Shown: positions 15,993 through 24,764, counted from the first letter of the stretch. The stretch is DNA of 55,227 nucleotides from JAYUHK01 sp043767025 (GCA_043767025.1 JAYUHK010000057.1:1-55227); one strand, 5' to 3'. The notes: a model not told the origin generated them from the sequence alone. Numbers and translations are program-made.

Positions 15993-16403
15993 TTAAGCCA
16001 CTACGACGGAATTTTCTGTGCCAAATGGCGTAGAAACATATTTGGGTGCTTTCCAAGCGTTTTCCCAACGTGTGCCGTTGATAAGAAAACGGTACTGATA
16101 CTCCTTGCCAGCCTCCAACTCAACAGCAACCTTGTAAGAGCCATCTTTTTGTTTTTTTAGCTCCACGCTTTTCTCCAAATTCCAACTATTGAAGTCGCCC
16201 AATAAAGCAACCGTAATTGCCTCTGTAACGGCTTCCTTCGGAAGTTCAAAGTTTATTTTTTTGGTCGCTACTTCGGTTTGGGCAGCTACTTCGATTTTTT
16301 CTTTCTTCTCCACAGGTGCTTTCGCAGCTTTTGGAGCAGAGGTAGTTTTCGATGCAGCCGGAGCCGCTTTTGCTTTGATATTATTCGTGTTTTTGACGCT
16401 CAT
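15993..16403 (-). CDS. Small protein with isoamylase/AMPK-type glycogen-binding domain
   Basis: This 136-aa protein has two parts. Residues 1-50 are an Ala/Lys/Pro-rich, low-complexity linker. Residues about 51-136 form an early-set, AMPK1_CBM-like (CBM48-type) beta-sandwich, with VALLGDFNSWN, then YKVAVELEAGKEYQYRFLIN, then W-N-x-x-APKY. Such domains bind glycogen or act as structural modules. No catalytic domain is attached. There is no signal peptide, so it is likely cytosolic. The linker composition suggests nucleic-acid or polymer association but this is a guess. Confidence 0.75.
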   Translation of the reverse strand: MSVKNTNNIKAKAAPAASKTTSAPKAAKAPVEKKEKIEVAAQTEVATKKINFELPKEAVTEAITVALLGDFNSWNLEKSVELKKQKDGSYKVAVELEAGKEYQYRFLINGTRWENAWKAPKYVSTPFGTENSVVVA

Positions 16404-16459
16404 TGTATTGCTATTTTTTAGTTTAAAAATTAAAATTGGTTTTGTTTTTAATTCTGTTG

Positions 16460-16467
16460 CAAAGATA
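16460..16467 (-). promoter_or_regulatory. -7 element upstream of the glycogen-binding-domain gene
   Basis: On the minus strand TATCTTTG matches TAnnTTTG, 57 bases before the start at 16403. No clear -33 box was seen. Confidence 0.5.
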
Positions 16468-16592
16468 TGGTAATTGTTTGAATTACACTAACTCTTTTTG
16501 ATAAAAAATGAAGATTTAACATAAATTTAACCTTTGATAGGAATTATTCACATCAAACGCCAAATTTTTACAAATTATTTGATAACTTTCTA

Positions 16593-16624
16593 TTTGTTTA
16601 TTTTAGAATAAAAATATAATTTTG
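16593..16624 (+). promoter_or_regulatory. Promoter of the SDR gene (-33 and -7)
   Basis: TTTG (16593-16596), 20-base spacer, TAATTTTG (16617-16624). Both boxes fit the Bacteroidota consensus. The leader is about 17 nt. Confidence 0.75.
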
Positions 16625-16645
16625 ACAAAAAATAAAAAATAAAAT

Positions 16646-17431
16646 ATGGATTTGAATTTATTTACCAAAAATGCTCTTGTTTGCGGCGGAAGTAAAGGCA
16701 TCGGAAAAGCCATCGCCGCCGAACTCGCTCTTTTGGGCGCAAATATTATTTTAGTAGCTCGCAACGAAGAACTTTTGCAAAAAACAATCGCCGAACTCGA
16801 CACCTCGCTCGGACAAACTCACCAGTATCTGGTGGCGGACGTGAGCCAACTCGAAGACTGGAAAGAAAAAGTGGAAACACTCGCCGCCACCCAAACGATT
16901 CATATTTTGGTCAATAACACAGGCGGACCGCCAAGCGGTACGATTGTCGGTGCCGATATTTCGGCTTTTGCCACTGCTTTTCAAAACCATTTACTTGCCA
17001 ACCACGTCGCCAGCGTCGCTGTGATAGAAGGAATGAAAAAGGCTCAATTCGGGCGAATCATCAACGTTATTTCTACCTCCGTCAAGCAGCCGTTGGAAGG
17101 ATTGGGCGTGTCCAACACCATTCGTGCCGCCGTAGCAAATTGGTCCAAAACATTGGCGACCGAACTCGCTCCCTTCGGGATTACGGTCAATAATCTACTG
17201 CCCGGAGCCACTCAAACCGAGCGTTTGGAGAGCATTATTTCTACGAAATCATCGAAGCAGCAAGTAGCTGTGAAAGACGTGGAGGACGAAATGTTGGCAG
17301 AAATCCCGATGCGTCGCTTTGGGCAGCCCCACGAGATAGCGGCGGCGGCGGCGTTTTTGGCAAGTCCAGCCGCCGCTTACATTACAGGTATCAATCTGAC
17401 CGTAGATGGCGGAAGGACTAAATCGCTGTGA
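16646..17431 (+). CDS. SDR-family oxidoreductase with altered catalytic motif
   Basis: This 261-aa Rossmann protein has the NAD(P) motif GGSKGIGKA (14-22) and NNTGGPP (90-96). At the position of the classical YxxxK, the sequence is SNTIR (156-160) followed by AAVANWSKTLATEL, so the catalytic Tyr and Lys are replaced by Ser and Arg. The upstream Ser (VISTS, about 143) is retained. FabG-like proteins with this SNTxR variant are widespread. Their reaction is unclear, and 3-oxoacyl-ACP reductase should not be assumed. The C-terminus YITGINLTVDGGRTKSL is canonical. It is convergent with comF. Confidence 0.88.
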   Translation: MDLNLFTKNALVCGGSKGIGKAIAAELALLGANIILVARNEELLQKTIAELDTSLGQTHQYLVADVSQLEDWKEKVETLAATQTIHILVNNTGGPPSGTIVGADISAFATAFQNHLLANHVASVAVIEGMKKAQFGRIINVISTSVKQPLEGLGVSNTIRAAVANWSKTLATELAPFGITVNNLLPGATQTERLESIISTKSSKQQVAVKDVEDEMLAEIPMRRFGQPHEIAAAAAFLASPAAAYITGINLTVDGGRTKSL

Positions 17432-17449
17432 TTTTTTGGGGCATAAAAA

Positions 17450-18154
17450 CTACGCCCCTGCAAAGGCAATAGTCGCCATACTTATCTGAATATCAGGCAC
17501 TTGAAGCAAAGCCAACGCACAGGCTTCGAGGGTCGCGCCAGTAGTCACCACGTCATCTACGAGCAAAATATGTTTGCCGCGCAGTCGCTCTATATCGGTC
17601 GCCTCAAAAGTAGTCATTACGTTTTCGAGTCGCTCTGCTGCGCCTTTTCGAGTTTGAGAGTCCGCCATTTTTTTGCGCTGCAACACGTCTTTCCACCAAG
17701 GTTTGCCCATTGTTTCCGACAGTCCTTCGGCAAATAAATCGCTTTGATTGTAGCCCCGAATTTTTTCTCTTTTGGGGTGCAAAGGCACTGGCACGATGCT
17801 GTCAATCGTCCGAAATTGGTCGGATTCCGTCAAGTCCGAGCCGTACATTTTGCCCAACAAAAGCCCAACTTCGCGCTTCCCTTCGTACTTCAAGCCGTGA
17901 ATCAGCGTTTGCGCTCGCGTGCCTTGCCCAAAATGGTAGAGTGCGCCAGCCGCAGAAAGCGGCAAACGTCCCCAGAATCTGGTCACAAAAGGATTGTCGG
18001 CGGCGCGGCGATGAAAATTTGTTTTTGGCAAATGGTATTCGCAAGAAACACAAATGACCGTTTTGGAGCCGTCGGACGGAAGATTTTGTCCACACGCCAG
18101 ACATAATTGCGGGTAAAACAATCCTACGAAGTCGTCAAAATAAGGAATTTTCAT
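17450..18154 (-). CDS. ComF family protein (phosphoribosyltransferase-like)
   Basis: This 234-aa protein has an N-terminal zinc ribbon with Cys18, Cys21, Cys35 and Cys38 (CLACGQNL, CVSCEYHLPK), followed by a PRTase domain with ILLVDDVVTTGATLEACA (about 199-215), the PRPP-binding loop. ComF homologues are needed for uptake of transforming DNA in competent bacteria; many have unknown roles. A small hairpin (GGGGC/GCCCC) lies between this gene and the convergent SDR gene. Confidence 0.88.
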   Translation of the reverse strand: MKIPYFDDFVGLFYPQLCLACGQNLPSDGSKTVICVSCEYHLPKTNFHRRAADNPFVTRFWGRLPLSAAGALYHFGQGTRAQTLIHGLKYEGKREVGLLLGKMYGSDLTESDQFRTIDSIVPVPLHPKREKIRGYNQSDLFAEGLSETMGKPWWKDVLQRKKMADSQTRKGAAERLENVMTTFEATDIERLRGKHILLVDDVVTTGATLEACALALLQVPDIQISMATIAFAGA

Positions 18155-18225
18155 AAGTCAATATTTGATTTTGGAAACACTAAATTAAGCAAAAAAATCA
18201 TTTTACAAAATATTTTCTGCTGCAA

Positions 18226-18272
18226 TTTGTTTTTTATAAAAAAGGTCGGTATATTTGTAGCGAAATTTCGCT
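18226..18272 (+). promoter_or_regulatory. Acyl-CoA dehydrogenase promoter with palindromic operator
   Basis: TTTG (18226-18229), 20-base spacer, TATATTTG (18250-18257) is a consensus promoter. Directly after it AGCGAAATTTCGCT (18259-18272) is a perfect 14-bp palindrome covering the predicted start of transcription, a likely repressor site. Confidence 0.7.
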
Positions 18273-18306
18273 GAAATATAATTTATCACTTAAAATACCT
18301 TTTCAA

Positions 18307-20115
18307 ATGTCTGATACAATGACCGCAATAGCCACCGACCTGCTCAAAGGCGGAGAATTTGTTGTCCGCGATACCGAAGCGGAGTCCGTTTTTATCCCCG
18401 AAGAAATCAACGAAGACCAGCAAATGGTCGTAGATATGTGCCGTGACTTTTTGCACAACGAAGTTTTTGCCAACAGCGCGAAAATCGAAAAACAACAAGA
18501 CGGCATCGCCGTAGAATTGCTCCACAAAATGGGCGCACTCGGCTTGCTCGGGACGCACATTCCACAGGAATACGGCGGCTTGGAGTTGGACACCAACACC
18601 AATACTTTTATCAACGACGTACTCGGTCCGTCGGGTTCTTTTACCGTCGGTTTTTCTGCCCACATGGGTATCGGTATGTTGCCGATTCTTTACTTTGGGA
18701 CAGAAGCCCAAAAACAACATTACCTGCCGAAACTATCGACAGGCGAACTAAAAGCCGCTTACTGCCTCACCGAGCCAAGCTCTGGCTCTGATGCTTTGGC
18801 TGCCAAAACTCGCGCCGACTTGACGGAAGACGGCAAAAGTTACCTGCTCAATGGACAAAAAATGTGGATTTCTAACGCAGGTTGGGCAGATGTTTTTATA
18901 GTATTTGCGAAAATCGGTGGCGAAAAATTCACGGGTTTTATCGTAGATCGCGACTCGCAAGGGCTTACTTTTGGAGCAGAAGAAGACAAATTAGGTATCA
19001 AAGGCTCTTCCACGCGCCAAGTATTTTTTGAGAATGTAAAAGTTCCCGCAGAAAATATCTTGGGCGAAATCGGAAAAGGACACCTCATCGCATTCAACGC
19101 ACTCAACATTGGACGCTTCAAATTGGGCGCGCATTGCGTCGGCGGCTCGAAGCAAAGCTGCACTGTCGGCATCCGCTATGCCAACGAGCGCTACCAATTC
19201 AATCAACCTATTTCCAGCTTTGGCGCGATGCAATATAAAATGGCGGAGCAAGCTATCCGCATTTTTACTACTGATTCGTCCATTTACCGTGTGTCAAATC
19301 TGATGCAAGAAAGAAAAGAAATGGCGCAAGCCGCAGGACATTCTTTTGGACAGGCTCAACTCGAAGCCGCCGAAGAATACGCCATCGAATGTTCTATCAT
19401 AAAAGTTGCGGGTTCGGAAGTACTGGACTATACGGTAGATGAAACGTTGCAGATACACGGAGGAGTAGGTTTTTCGGAGGAATATACGCCCGCCCGCGCC
19501 TATCGCGATGCACGAATCAACCGCATTTATGAAGGCACGAATGAAATAAATCGCTTGCTGATGGTGGACCAGCTGCTGCGCCGAGCGATGAAAGGACAGC
19601 TCGACTTGGTAGGTCCAGCGTGGGCAGTCCAAAAAGAACTCTCGTCTGTGCCGAGTTTTGACCGCCCGACGGGAGTGTATGCCGAAGAAAAACAAGCCGT
19701 AAAAGATTTCAAAAAAATTATTTTGATGGTCGCAGGTGCCGCCGTAAAGATGCAAATGGACGGCAAACTCGACCTCAAAAAAGAACAGGAAATACTTACG
19801 AATGTCGCTAACTTGCTGATAGACACTTTCAATGCAGAGTCCACCTTGCTGCGGGTAGAAAAATTGGCAGACCGCTCCGATCGCCGCCACCCACAAGAAG
19901 TATATGAAGCAATCTTACAAACATTTTTAGCCGATGCCAGCGCGCGAATGACTAAAAACGCAACCGATGCTTTGGCTTCTTTTGCAGAGGGCGATTTATT
20001 AAAAACTTTGCTGATGGGTCTGAAACGATACACCAAATATCCAGCAATCAATGTCAAAAAAACTCGTCAACTGATAGCTTCGCGCTTGATAGAAGCCAAC
20101 GAATATTGCTTTTAG
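18307..20115 (+). CDS. Acyl-CoA dehydrogenase
   Basis: This 602-aa FAD flavoprotein introduces the trans-2 double bond into acyl-CoA in beta-oxidation. It has the N-terminal helical domain with LGLLGTHIPQEYGG, the middle beta domain with AYCLTEPSSGSDA and WISNAGWAD, and the C-terminal helical domain with INRIYEGTNEINRLL, where Glu409 is the expected catalytic base. About 180 extra C-terminal residues make it longer than the 380-aa short/medium-chain enzymes and similar to the VLCAD-like subgroup. Its palindrome-bearing promoter suggests control by a fatty-acid-responsive repressor, and it is followed by a terminator. Confidence 0.94.
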   Translation: MSDTMTAIATDLLKGGEFVVRDTEAESVFIPEEINEDQQMVVDMCRDFLHNEVFANSAKIEKQQDGIAVELLHKMGALGLLGTHIPQEYGGLELDTNTNTFINDVLGPSGSFTVGFSAHMGIGMLPILYFGTEAQKQHYLPKLSTGELKAAYCLTEPSSGSDALAAKTRADLTEDGKSYLLNGQKMWISNAGWADVFIVFAKIGGEKFTGFIVDRDSQGLTFGAEEDKLGIKGSSTRQVFFENVKVPAENILGEIGKGHLIAFNALNIGRFKLGAHCVGGSKQSCTVGIRYANERYQFNQPISSFGAMQYKMAEQAIRIFTTDSSIYRVSNLMQERKEMAQAAGHSFGQAQLEAAEEYAIECSIIKVAGSEVLDYTVDETLQIHGGVGFSEEYTPARAYRDARINRIYEGTNEINRLLMVDQLLRRAMKGQLDLVGPAWAVQKELSSVPSFDRPTGVYAEEKQAVKDFKKIILMVAGAAVKMQMDGKLDLKKEQEILTNVANLLIDTFNAESTLLRVEKLADRSDRRHPQEVYEAILQTFLADASARMTKNATDALASFAEGDLLKTLLMGLKRYTKYPAINVKKTRQLIASRLIEANEYCF

Positions 20116-20156
20116 AAACGCGTCTAAAAACAACCAAAAATTATTGTTCAAAAAAA

Positions 20157-20193
20157 AACGGTCGGTAACTGAAAGGTTATCCACCGTTTTTTT
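20157..20193 (+). terminator. Terminator of acyl-CoA dehydrogenase
   Basis: AACGGT-x-GGTAAC pairs with GGTTATCC-x-ACCGTT with small mismatches and runs into TTTTTTT at 20187-20193. Confidence 0.7.
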
Positions 20194-20194
20194 A

Positions 20195-20202
20195 TACTTT
20201 TG
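20195..20202 (+). promoter_or_regulatory. -7 element upstream of the DUF3127 gene
   Basis: TACTTTTG fits the -7 consensus and begins two bases after the previous terminator's T-run. The leader is about 35 nt. Confidence 0.6.
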
Positions 20203-20243
20203 CGGACTTCGTAAATAAATTTATAATTTATAAAAAATAAAAT

Positions 20244-20660
20244 ATGTCTTTTGAAATAAATGGAAAATTAGTCCGAAAATACGACATCGAAAGCAAAACC
20301 GCTTCTTTCCAGACCCGCGAGTTTGTCATCGAAATACAAAGTGGCAACTATCCAGAGTTCGTAAAATTTCAGACCACCCAAGAACGCTGCTCCGTCATTG
20401 ACCCTTACAATGAAGGCGACACTATCAAAGTTCATTTCGATTTGCGCGGCAGAGAGTGGCAAGGAAAATATTTTACCAACCTCAACGCGTGGCGCGTAGA
20501 AGCAAGCAGCGAAACTACCGCAGCAGCTCCCACCGCTTCCAAAAAATCATCTGCTGCTGCCAACAACATTAGCAATAATAATTTTCCAAGTGCGGACGAT
20601 GAACCCGTTATCAGCAACGCACCGACTGGCGGCGACTACAACGATGACCTGCCTTTTTAA
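20244..20660 (+). CDS. DUF3127 protein (OB-fold-like, SSB-type C-terminal tip)
   Basis: This 138-aa protein is widespread in Bacteroidota. Residues 1-90 are a predicted small beta-barrel (NGKLVRKYDIESKTASFQTR, then YPEFVKFQTTQERC, then IKVHFDLRGREWQGKYFTNL). Residues 91-125 are a low-complexity Ala/Ser/Asn linker. The protein ends GGDYNDDLPF. The beta-barrel, disordered linker and acidic DDxPF tip copy the architecture of single-stranded DNA-binding proteins. A role at ssDNA or with SSB partners is inferred, not shown. A separate promoter and a preceding terminator make it the first gene of its unit. Confidence 0.85.
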   Translation: MSFEINGKLVRKYDIESKTASFQTREFVIEIQSGNYPEFVKFQTTQERCSVIDPYNEGDTIKVHFDLRGREWQGKYFTNLNAWRVEASSETTAAAPTASKKSSAAANNISNNNFPSADDEPVISNAPTGGDYNDDLPF

Positions 20661-20680
20661 AAAAAATTAATCGTTTATTT

Positions 20681-21622
20681 GTGACAGACTATAAACATCT
20701 GATTGGTAGATACGACGGCTCCGAACACGGAACGCTTTTGGTTTGTATGGGTGCTTTGCACGGCAACGAAACCGCAGGAGTGCGAGCAATAGATTTGGTG
20801 CTGAAGATGCTCGAAGTAGAACCCATTACCAATCCAGATTTTATTTTCAAAGGGCGTTTTCTTGGCTTGTTGGGCAATACTCGCGCTTTTGAGAACCGAA
20901 GCCGATTCATTCGCCGCGACCTCAATCGCCAGTGGACGGACGAGAATGTACTGCGAATAGAAACCGCCGATTTTGACTTGTTAGATGAAGAAGATTCGGA
21001 AATAAAAGAATTGTTGGTACTTTTGCGGGCAGAAATTGAAGATTATCGCCCAAGTCGGCTTATTTTGCTTGATTTGCACACCACGAGCAGCGACGGTGGA
21101 ATTTTTACAATCCCTGCCGACGGCGACCCAGAAAGCACCCGCATTGCGACCGGACTTAACGTGCCAGTCGTCACAGGGCTGATGAGCAACCTGACGGGAA
21201 CGACTTTGCATTATTTTCGGACACGAAACATGGGCTTGCCAACTGCGGCGGTTTGCTTCGAAGCCGGTCAGCACGACGACCCGCTTTCCGTCAATCGCAC
21301 CATAGCCGCTATCATCAACTGTATGCGTTCTTTGGGCTGCGTGGCTGCCGAAGATGTTGCCAATCGCCATGATACGCTACTCCAAGAATATTCAAAAAAT
21401 CTGCCTTCTGTGACAAAACTTCTCTACCGTCACCCCGTGCAGCCAGATGACGATTTTGAGATGAAACGAGGTTTTCAAAATTTCCAGTCGCTCCAAAAAG
21501 GGGAGCTATTGGCGACCGACCAACACGGAAAAATACTCGCGCCTTCGGACTGCCTGATACTCATGCCGCTTTACCAACCACAAGGCGGCGATGGATTTTT
21601 TTTGGTGGAAAAAATATCTTGA
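20681..21622 (+). CDS. Succinylglutamate desuccinylase/aspartoacylase family zinc hydrolase
   Basis: This 313-aa M14-like carboxypeptidase-fold protein begins with GTG at 20681. The zinc ligands expected are His27 and Glu30 in GALHGNETAG and His133 in LLDLHTTSSDGG; GNTRAF (65-70) and RRDLNRQW (78-85) are family motifs. Members remove acyl groups from N-acylated amino acids. The substrate here cannot be read. It follows DUF3127 by 20 bases and is probably cotranscribed with it. Confidence 0.85.
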   Translation: MTDYKHLIGRYDGSEHGTLLVCMGALHGNETAGVRAIDLVLKMLEVEPITNPDFIFKGRFLGLLGNTRAFENRSRFIRRDLNRQWTDENVLRIETADFDLLDEEDSEIKELLVLLRAEIEDYRPSRLILLDLHTTSSDGGIFTIPADGDPESTRIATGLNVPVVTGLMSNLTGTTLHYFRTRNMGLPTAAVCFEAGQHDDPLSVNRTIAAIINCMRSLGCVAAEDVANRHDTLLQEYSKNLPSVTKLLYRHPVQPDDDFEMKRGFQNFQSLQKGELLATDQHGKILAPSDCLILMPLYQPQGGDGFFLVEKIS

Positions 21623-21631
21623 CCCAAAAAT

Positions 21632-22123
21632 TTAATTGTGCGAATCCAAGCCGTCAATGATGGACTTCAAGCCCACAAACATCGGCTCTAAACCTTCTAC
21701 CGTGACCAGCGGCTCGAGGTCGCCGTCCTCTGGGTCGTCGTCCGCCGTCAGAACGTCCTCCACGAAAGCCAGTAAATCCTCCTGCGAATAATTTTCAAAA
21801 CATTGGTCCAATCGAGTCTGAAACGGTTGATTGGTCGCTGTTTCAAAGACTTCCCAATTCGCCTCCTCTGCGTCTTCGAGCTGTTCTTCTGTCAGCATCG
21901 CCAGTTCAGGATTTACTTTGGACATAGATTGCCACACGATAAGTGCCACATAAAGCATAAATTCTCGCTCGTCCTGCGTCAGGACATCAAAAGAATCCGA
22001 CACCAAATACGCCATAACGACGGGTTGCGCTTGCTTAAAGGCTACGACTTGCTCCTCGTAATCTTCGGCAGCTTCGAGATGCCCGACCACTTGGTCAATA
22101 ATAGATTCAGCTACAAATTGCAT
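21632..22123 (-). CDS. Hypothetical acidic helical protein
   Basis: This 163-aa protein was not recognised. It is strongly acidic (DADDDPEDGDLEP-like stretch near residues 137-147), predicted mostly helical, and without signal peptide or membrane segments. It lies 51 bases downstream of the aldehyde dehydrogenase gene on the same strand? No: it is transcribed away from the region between 22123 and 22175, with the dehydrogenase ending at 22175 upstream of it, so the two form a same-strand pair (dehydrogenase first). Convergent with the 20681 gene, 9 bases apart. Confidence 0.6.
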   Translation of the reverse strand: MQFVAESIIDQVVGHLEAAEDYEEQVVAFKQAQPVVMAYLVSDSFDVLTQDEREFMLYVALIVWQSMSKVNPELAMLTEEQLEDAEEANWEVFETATNQPFQTRLDQCFENYSQEDLLAFVEDVLTADDDPEDGDLEPLVTVEGLEPMFVGLKSIIDGLDSHN

Positions 22124-22174
22124 GATTGAATTATTTATTTTAAAACTATTTTGCTAAAAAAATATGCTGTTTTT

Positions 22175-23704
22175 TTATTCCAAATCAAACTTAATACCTT
22201 GTGCCAGAGGCAGTTGCGTACTGTAATTGATGGTGTTGGTTTGTCGGCGCATATAGGCTTTCCAAGCGTCGGAGCCGCTTTCACGACCGCCGCCAGTTTC
22301 CTTTTCGCCCCCGAATGCGCCGCCTATCTCTGCGCCGCTTGTACCGATATTGACATTTGCAATCCCACAGTCCGAGCCAGCAGCCGACAAAAACTGTTCC
22401 GCTTCTCGCAAATTAGTCGTCATAATCGCTGACGAAAGACCTTGCGGCACGTCGTTTTGGAGCGCAATCGCTTCGTCCAACGTTTTGTATTTTATCAAAT
22501 AAAGAATCGGCGCGAAAGTTTCGTGCTGCACAATCGCGTAGCTATTTTCGACCTCCGCAATGCAAGGCTTCACATAGCAGCCGCTTTCGTAAGCCGCACC
22601 CTCCAACACACCGCCCGCCACGACGAATTTTCCGCCTTCGGCAGTCACTCTGCCGAGCGTAGTCAGATAATTTTGCACGGCATCTTTATCAATCAACGGT
22701 CCGACGTGGTTGTTAGCATCTAATGGGTCGCCGATGCGAAGCTGCCCGTAGGCTTTTGCCAAGCGATTTTTTAGCTCTTCATAAACGCTTTCGTGGATAA
22801 TCAGACGGCGAGTAGTGGTGCAGCGTTGCCCAGCCGTACCGACGGCGCCGAAGCACGCACCCGTCAGCACCAAATCCATATCGGCATTCGGAGTGACTAT
22901 AATGGCGTTGTTGCCGCCCAACTCCAAAAGACTTCTACCCAAACGCTCGGCGACTGCTGCGCCTACTATTTTGCCCATTCTCGTACTTCCAGTAGCCGAA
23001 ATAAGCGGCAATCGGCGGTCGTGGCTCAACATCTCGCCTACCCGATAGTCGCCGTTGATGATGCAGCTAATTCCTTCTGGTAGGTCGTTGTCTTTCAGGA
23101 TTTTATGTAAAATATTTTGGCAGGCGACTGCGCAAAGCGGCGTTTTTTCGGAAGGTTTCCATACGCAAACGTTGCCGCAGACCCAAGCGAGGCAAGAGTT
23201 CCACGCCCAAACTGCGACTGGAAAATTGAACGCCGAAATAATGCCGACCACTCCAAGCGGGTGCCATTGCTCGTACATTCGGTGCGACGGACGCTCGGAG
23301 TGCATCGTGAGTCCATAAAGTTGGCGGCTCAAACCGACCGCAAAGTCGCAAATATCAATCATTTCCTGCACTTCGCCCAAGCCTTCTTGGAGGCTTTTGC
23401 CCATTTCGTAGCTCACGAGCTGCCCGAGTTCGTCCTTGTATCTACGAAGTTCGTTGCCATATTGACGCACCATTTCGCCGCGTTTGGGAGCAGGGACAGT
23501 GCGCCAGACTTGGAAGGCGGCTTGTGCAGTGGCGATGGTTTTTTGGTATTCGGCAGCCGTAGTCACGCTCGCGCTGCCTATGTAAGAGCCGTCCACTGGC
23601 GAGTGAGAAGCAATAAAATCATCAGAAAAAGAGGCTTGCAAGCCAGTAGAAGTGCCAGCGTTTTTGTCCTGCAATTGCAGCGCGGCGAGAAAATTTTTAT
23701 TCAT
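22175..23704 (-). CDS. Aldehyde dehydrogenase, ALDH7 type (aminoadipate-semialdehyde-like)
   Basis: This 509-aa NAD(P)-dependent enzyme oxidises an aldehyde to an acid. The catalytic Cys295 lies in GTAGQRCTTTRR and the general base Glu261 in LELGGNNAII; ISAFNFPVAVWAWN and WKPSEKTPL form the cofactor region. The pattern, including GGEKETGGGRESGSDAWK near the C-terminus, is that of ALDH7A1/AmaB enzymes, which act on L-2-aminoadipate semialdehyde in lysine breakdown. The frame is open to 23815, but the ATG at 23704 (MNKNFLAALQLQ) is the family-like start and avoids an unnatural extension. Confidence 0.9.
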   Translation of the reverse strand: MNKNFLAALQLQDKNAGTSTGLQASFSDDFIASHSPVDGSYIGSASVTTAAEYQKTIATAQAAFQVWRTVPAPKRGEMVRQYGNELRRYKDELGQLVSYEMGKSLQEGLGEVQEMIDICDFAVGLSRQLYGLTMHSERPSHRMYEQWHPLGVVGIISAFNFPVAVWAWNSCLAWVCGNVCVWKPSEKTPLCAVACQNILHKILKDNDLPEGISCIINGDYRVGEMLSHDRRLPLISATGSTRMGKIVGAAVAERLGRSLLELGGNNAIIVTPNADMDLVLTGACFGAVGTAGQRCTTTRRLIIHESVYEELKNRLAKAYGQLRIGDPLDANNHVGPLIDKDAVQNYLTTLGRVTAEGGKFVVAGGVLEGAAYESGCYVKPCIAEVENSYAIVQHETFAPILYLIKYKTLDEAIALQNDVPQGLSSAIMTTNLREAEQFLSAAGSDCGIANVNIGTSGAEIGGAFGGEKETGGGRESGSDAWKAYMRRQTNTINYSTQLPLAQGIKFDLE

Positions 23705-23792
23705 TAAAAAGTAATTGATTAGGTATTTTTGCGCACAAAAGTATTTATAAAAGCGTAGATTTTTTAGTACTTCTGTAAAAATATCTGCGAAA

Positions 23793-23825
23793 GAAATGCG
23801 TCTGAAATAAATCACCTATTTTTTC
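23793..23825 (+). repeat. Dispersed intergenic repeat, copy B
   Basis: GAAATGCGTCTGAAATAAAT followed by CACCTATTTTTTC. Compare copies at 13781, 25343 and 52247. Confidence 0.65.
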
Positions 23826-23901
23826 GTTGAATAGTGCGAAAATATTGCGTTGTTTTTTGTAATTTTCAGAAGAATTTAAAGCCAACCAAAATATAAAAAA
23901 T

Positions 23902-24669
23902 ATGAATACCAAAAATTATGTGCTGCGAATAGAAAATCCCTGCACCCAAGATTGGGCGACTATGACGGCGACCGACAGGGGGAAATTTTGCGCCAGCTGC
24001 GCCAAAACAGTCGTTGATTTTACGAAACTTTCGGACAGCGAGGTGCTGAAAATTATCAAAAAAACCGACGGAAAAATTTGTGGACGATTGCGAAGTGAAC
24101 AACTCGACCGCTTACTTTTAGACGACACAGGCGGCAGTGCTTGGGCTTCAAAATTTTCAAAATTCTTGGCGAGTTTGTTTTTATTCGCGTCTGCGACCGC
24201 CGATGCGCAGTCTGTTCCGCTTGCGCCAACGCACGCCGAAAGCAAGCTCAACGGAACACAAAAAACGCCCGATGCAGCCCAAAAAATAGAAGCGAGCAGA
24301 GATTCATCTAAAAATGTTATTGAGGGAAAAATAATTGGATAGCGTGATGGAGAAGAAATAATGGGTGCTTACATCGCAATAAAAAGACGTGGAAAAAAAG
24401 ACAAAGCACTTGTGCATAGCGATATGAATGGAAACTTTAAATTAGTTATTCCCGACAGCCTTTTGGAGGAAAAAATGAATTTTGAGATAGGTTATGTTGG
24501 ATATGAACTGGAAAAATTTGTAGTGACGAAAGCCGAACTTCCTCTGACTCAAAAAATAATTACAATGAGAGATATGGTTTCCAGCGGAGGTATTATTATG
24601 GGTGATATGCACATTCTTGCAAAAAAGAAATCAGACCCGTCAGAGAAACCGAAGCAGAAAGAACGTTAA
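23902..24669 (+). pseudogene. Cys-motif and carboxypeptidase-regulatory-like protein split by an in-frame TAG
   Basis: The frame opens at ATG 23902, stops at TAG 24340-24342 and continues in the same frame to TAA 24667-24669. Residues 1-70 hold the Bacteroidota motif NPCTQDWATM, then GKFCASCAKTVVDFTKLSD, then CGRLRSEQLDR. A hydrophobic segment (about 90-101) follows. The part around the stop reads IEGKIIG-stop-RDGEEIMGAYIAIK, then SDMNGNFKLVIP, then IGYVGYE, a CarboxypepD_reg-like beta-sandwich cut in two after its first strand. The stop therefore disrupts a domain and does not separate two genes. A nonsense mutation, sequencing error or readthrough would each explain it. Function unknown, membrane-anchored. 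Confidence 0.7.
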
Positions 24670-24756
24670 TGATTTGTCAATTTTCAATCCGACTACACTT
24701 TGCGAGCTATTTTTTTCGTTTCACAAAAGAATGACACGATTTTTACAAACTAATTG

Positions 24757-24764
24757 TATATTTG
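24757..24764 (+). promoter_or_regulatory. -7 element upstream of the first ompH gene
   Basis: TATATTTG fits the -7 consensus, 48 bases before the start at 24812. No clear -33 box was seen. Confidence 0.5.

Noticed and set aside
23705..23815. 37-residue N-terminal extension of the aldehyde dehydrogenase
   Set aside because: The extension is AT-rich and unlike the family; MNKNFLAALQLQ at 23704 matches the expected start.
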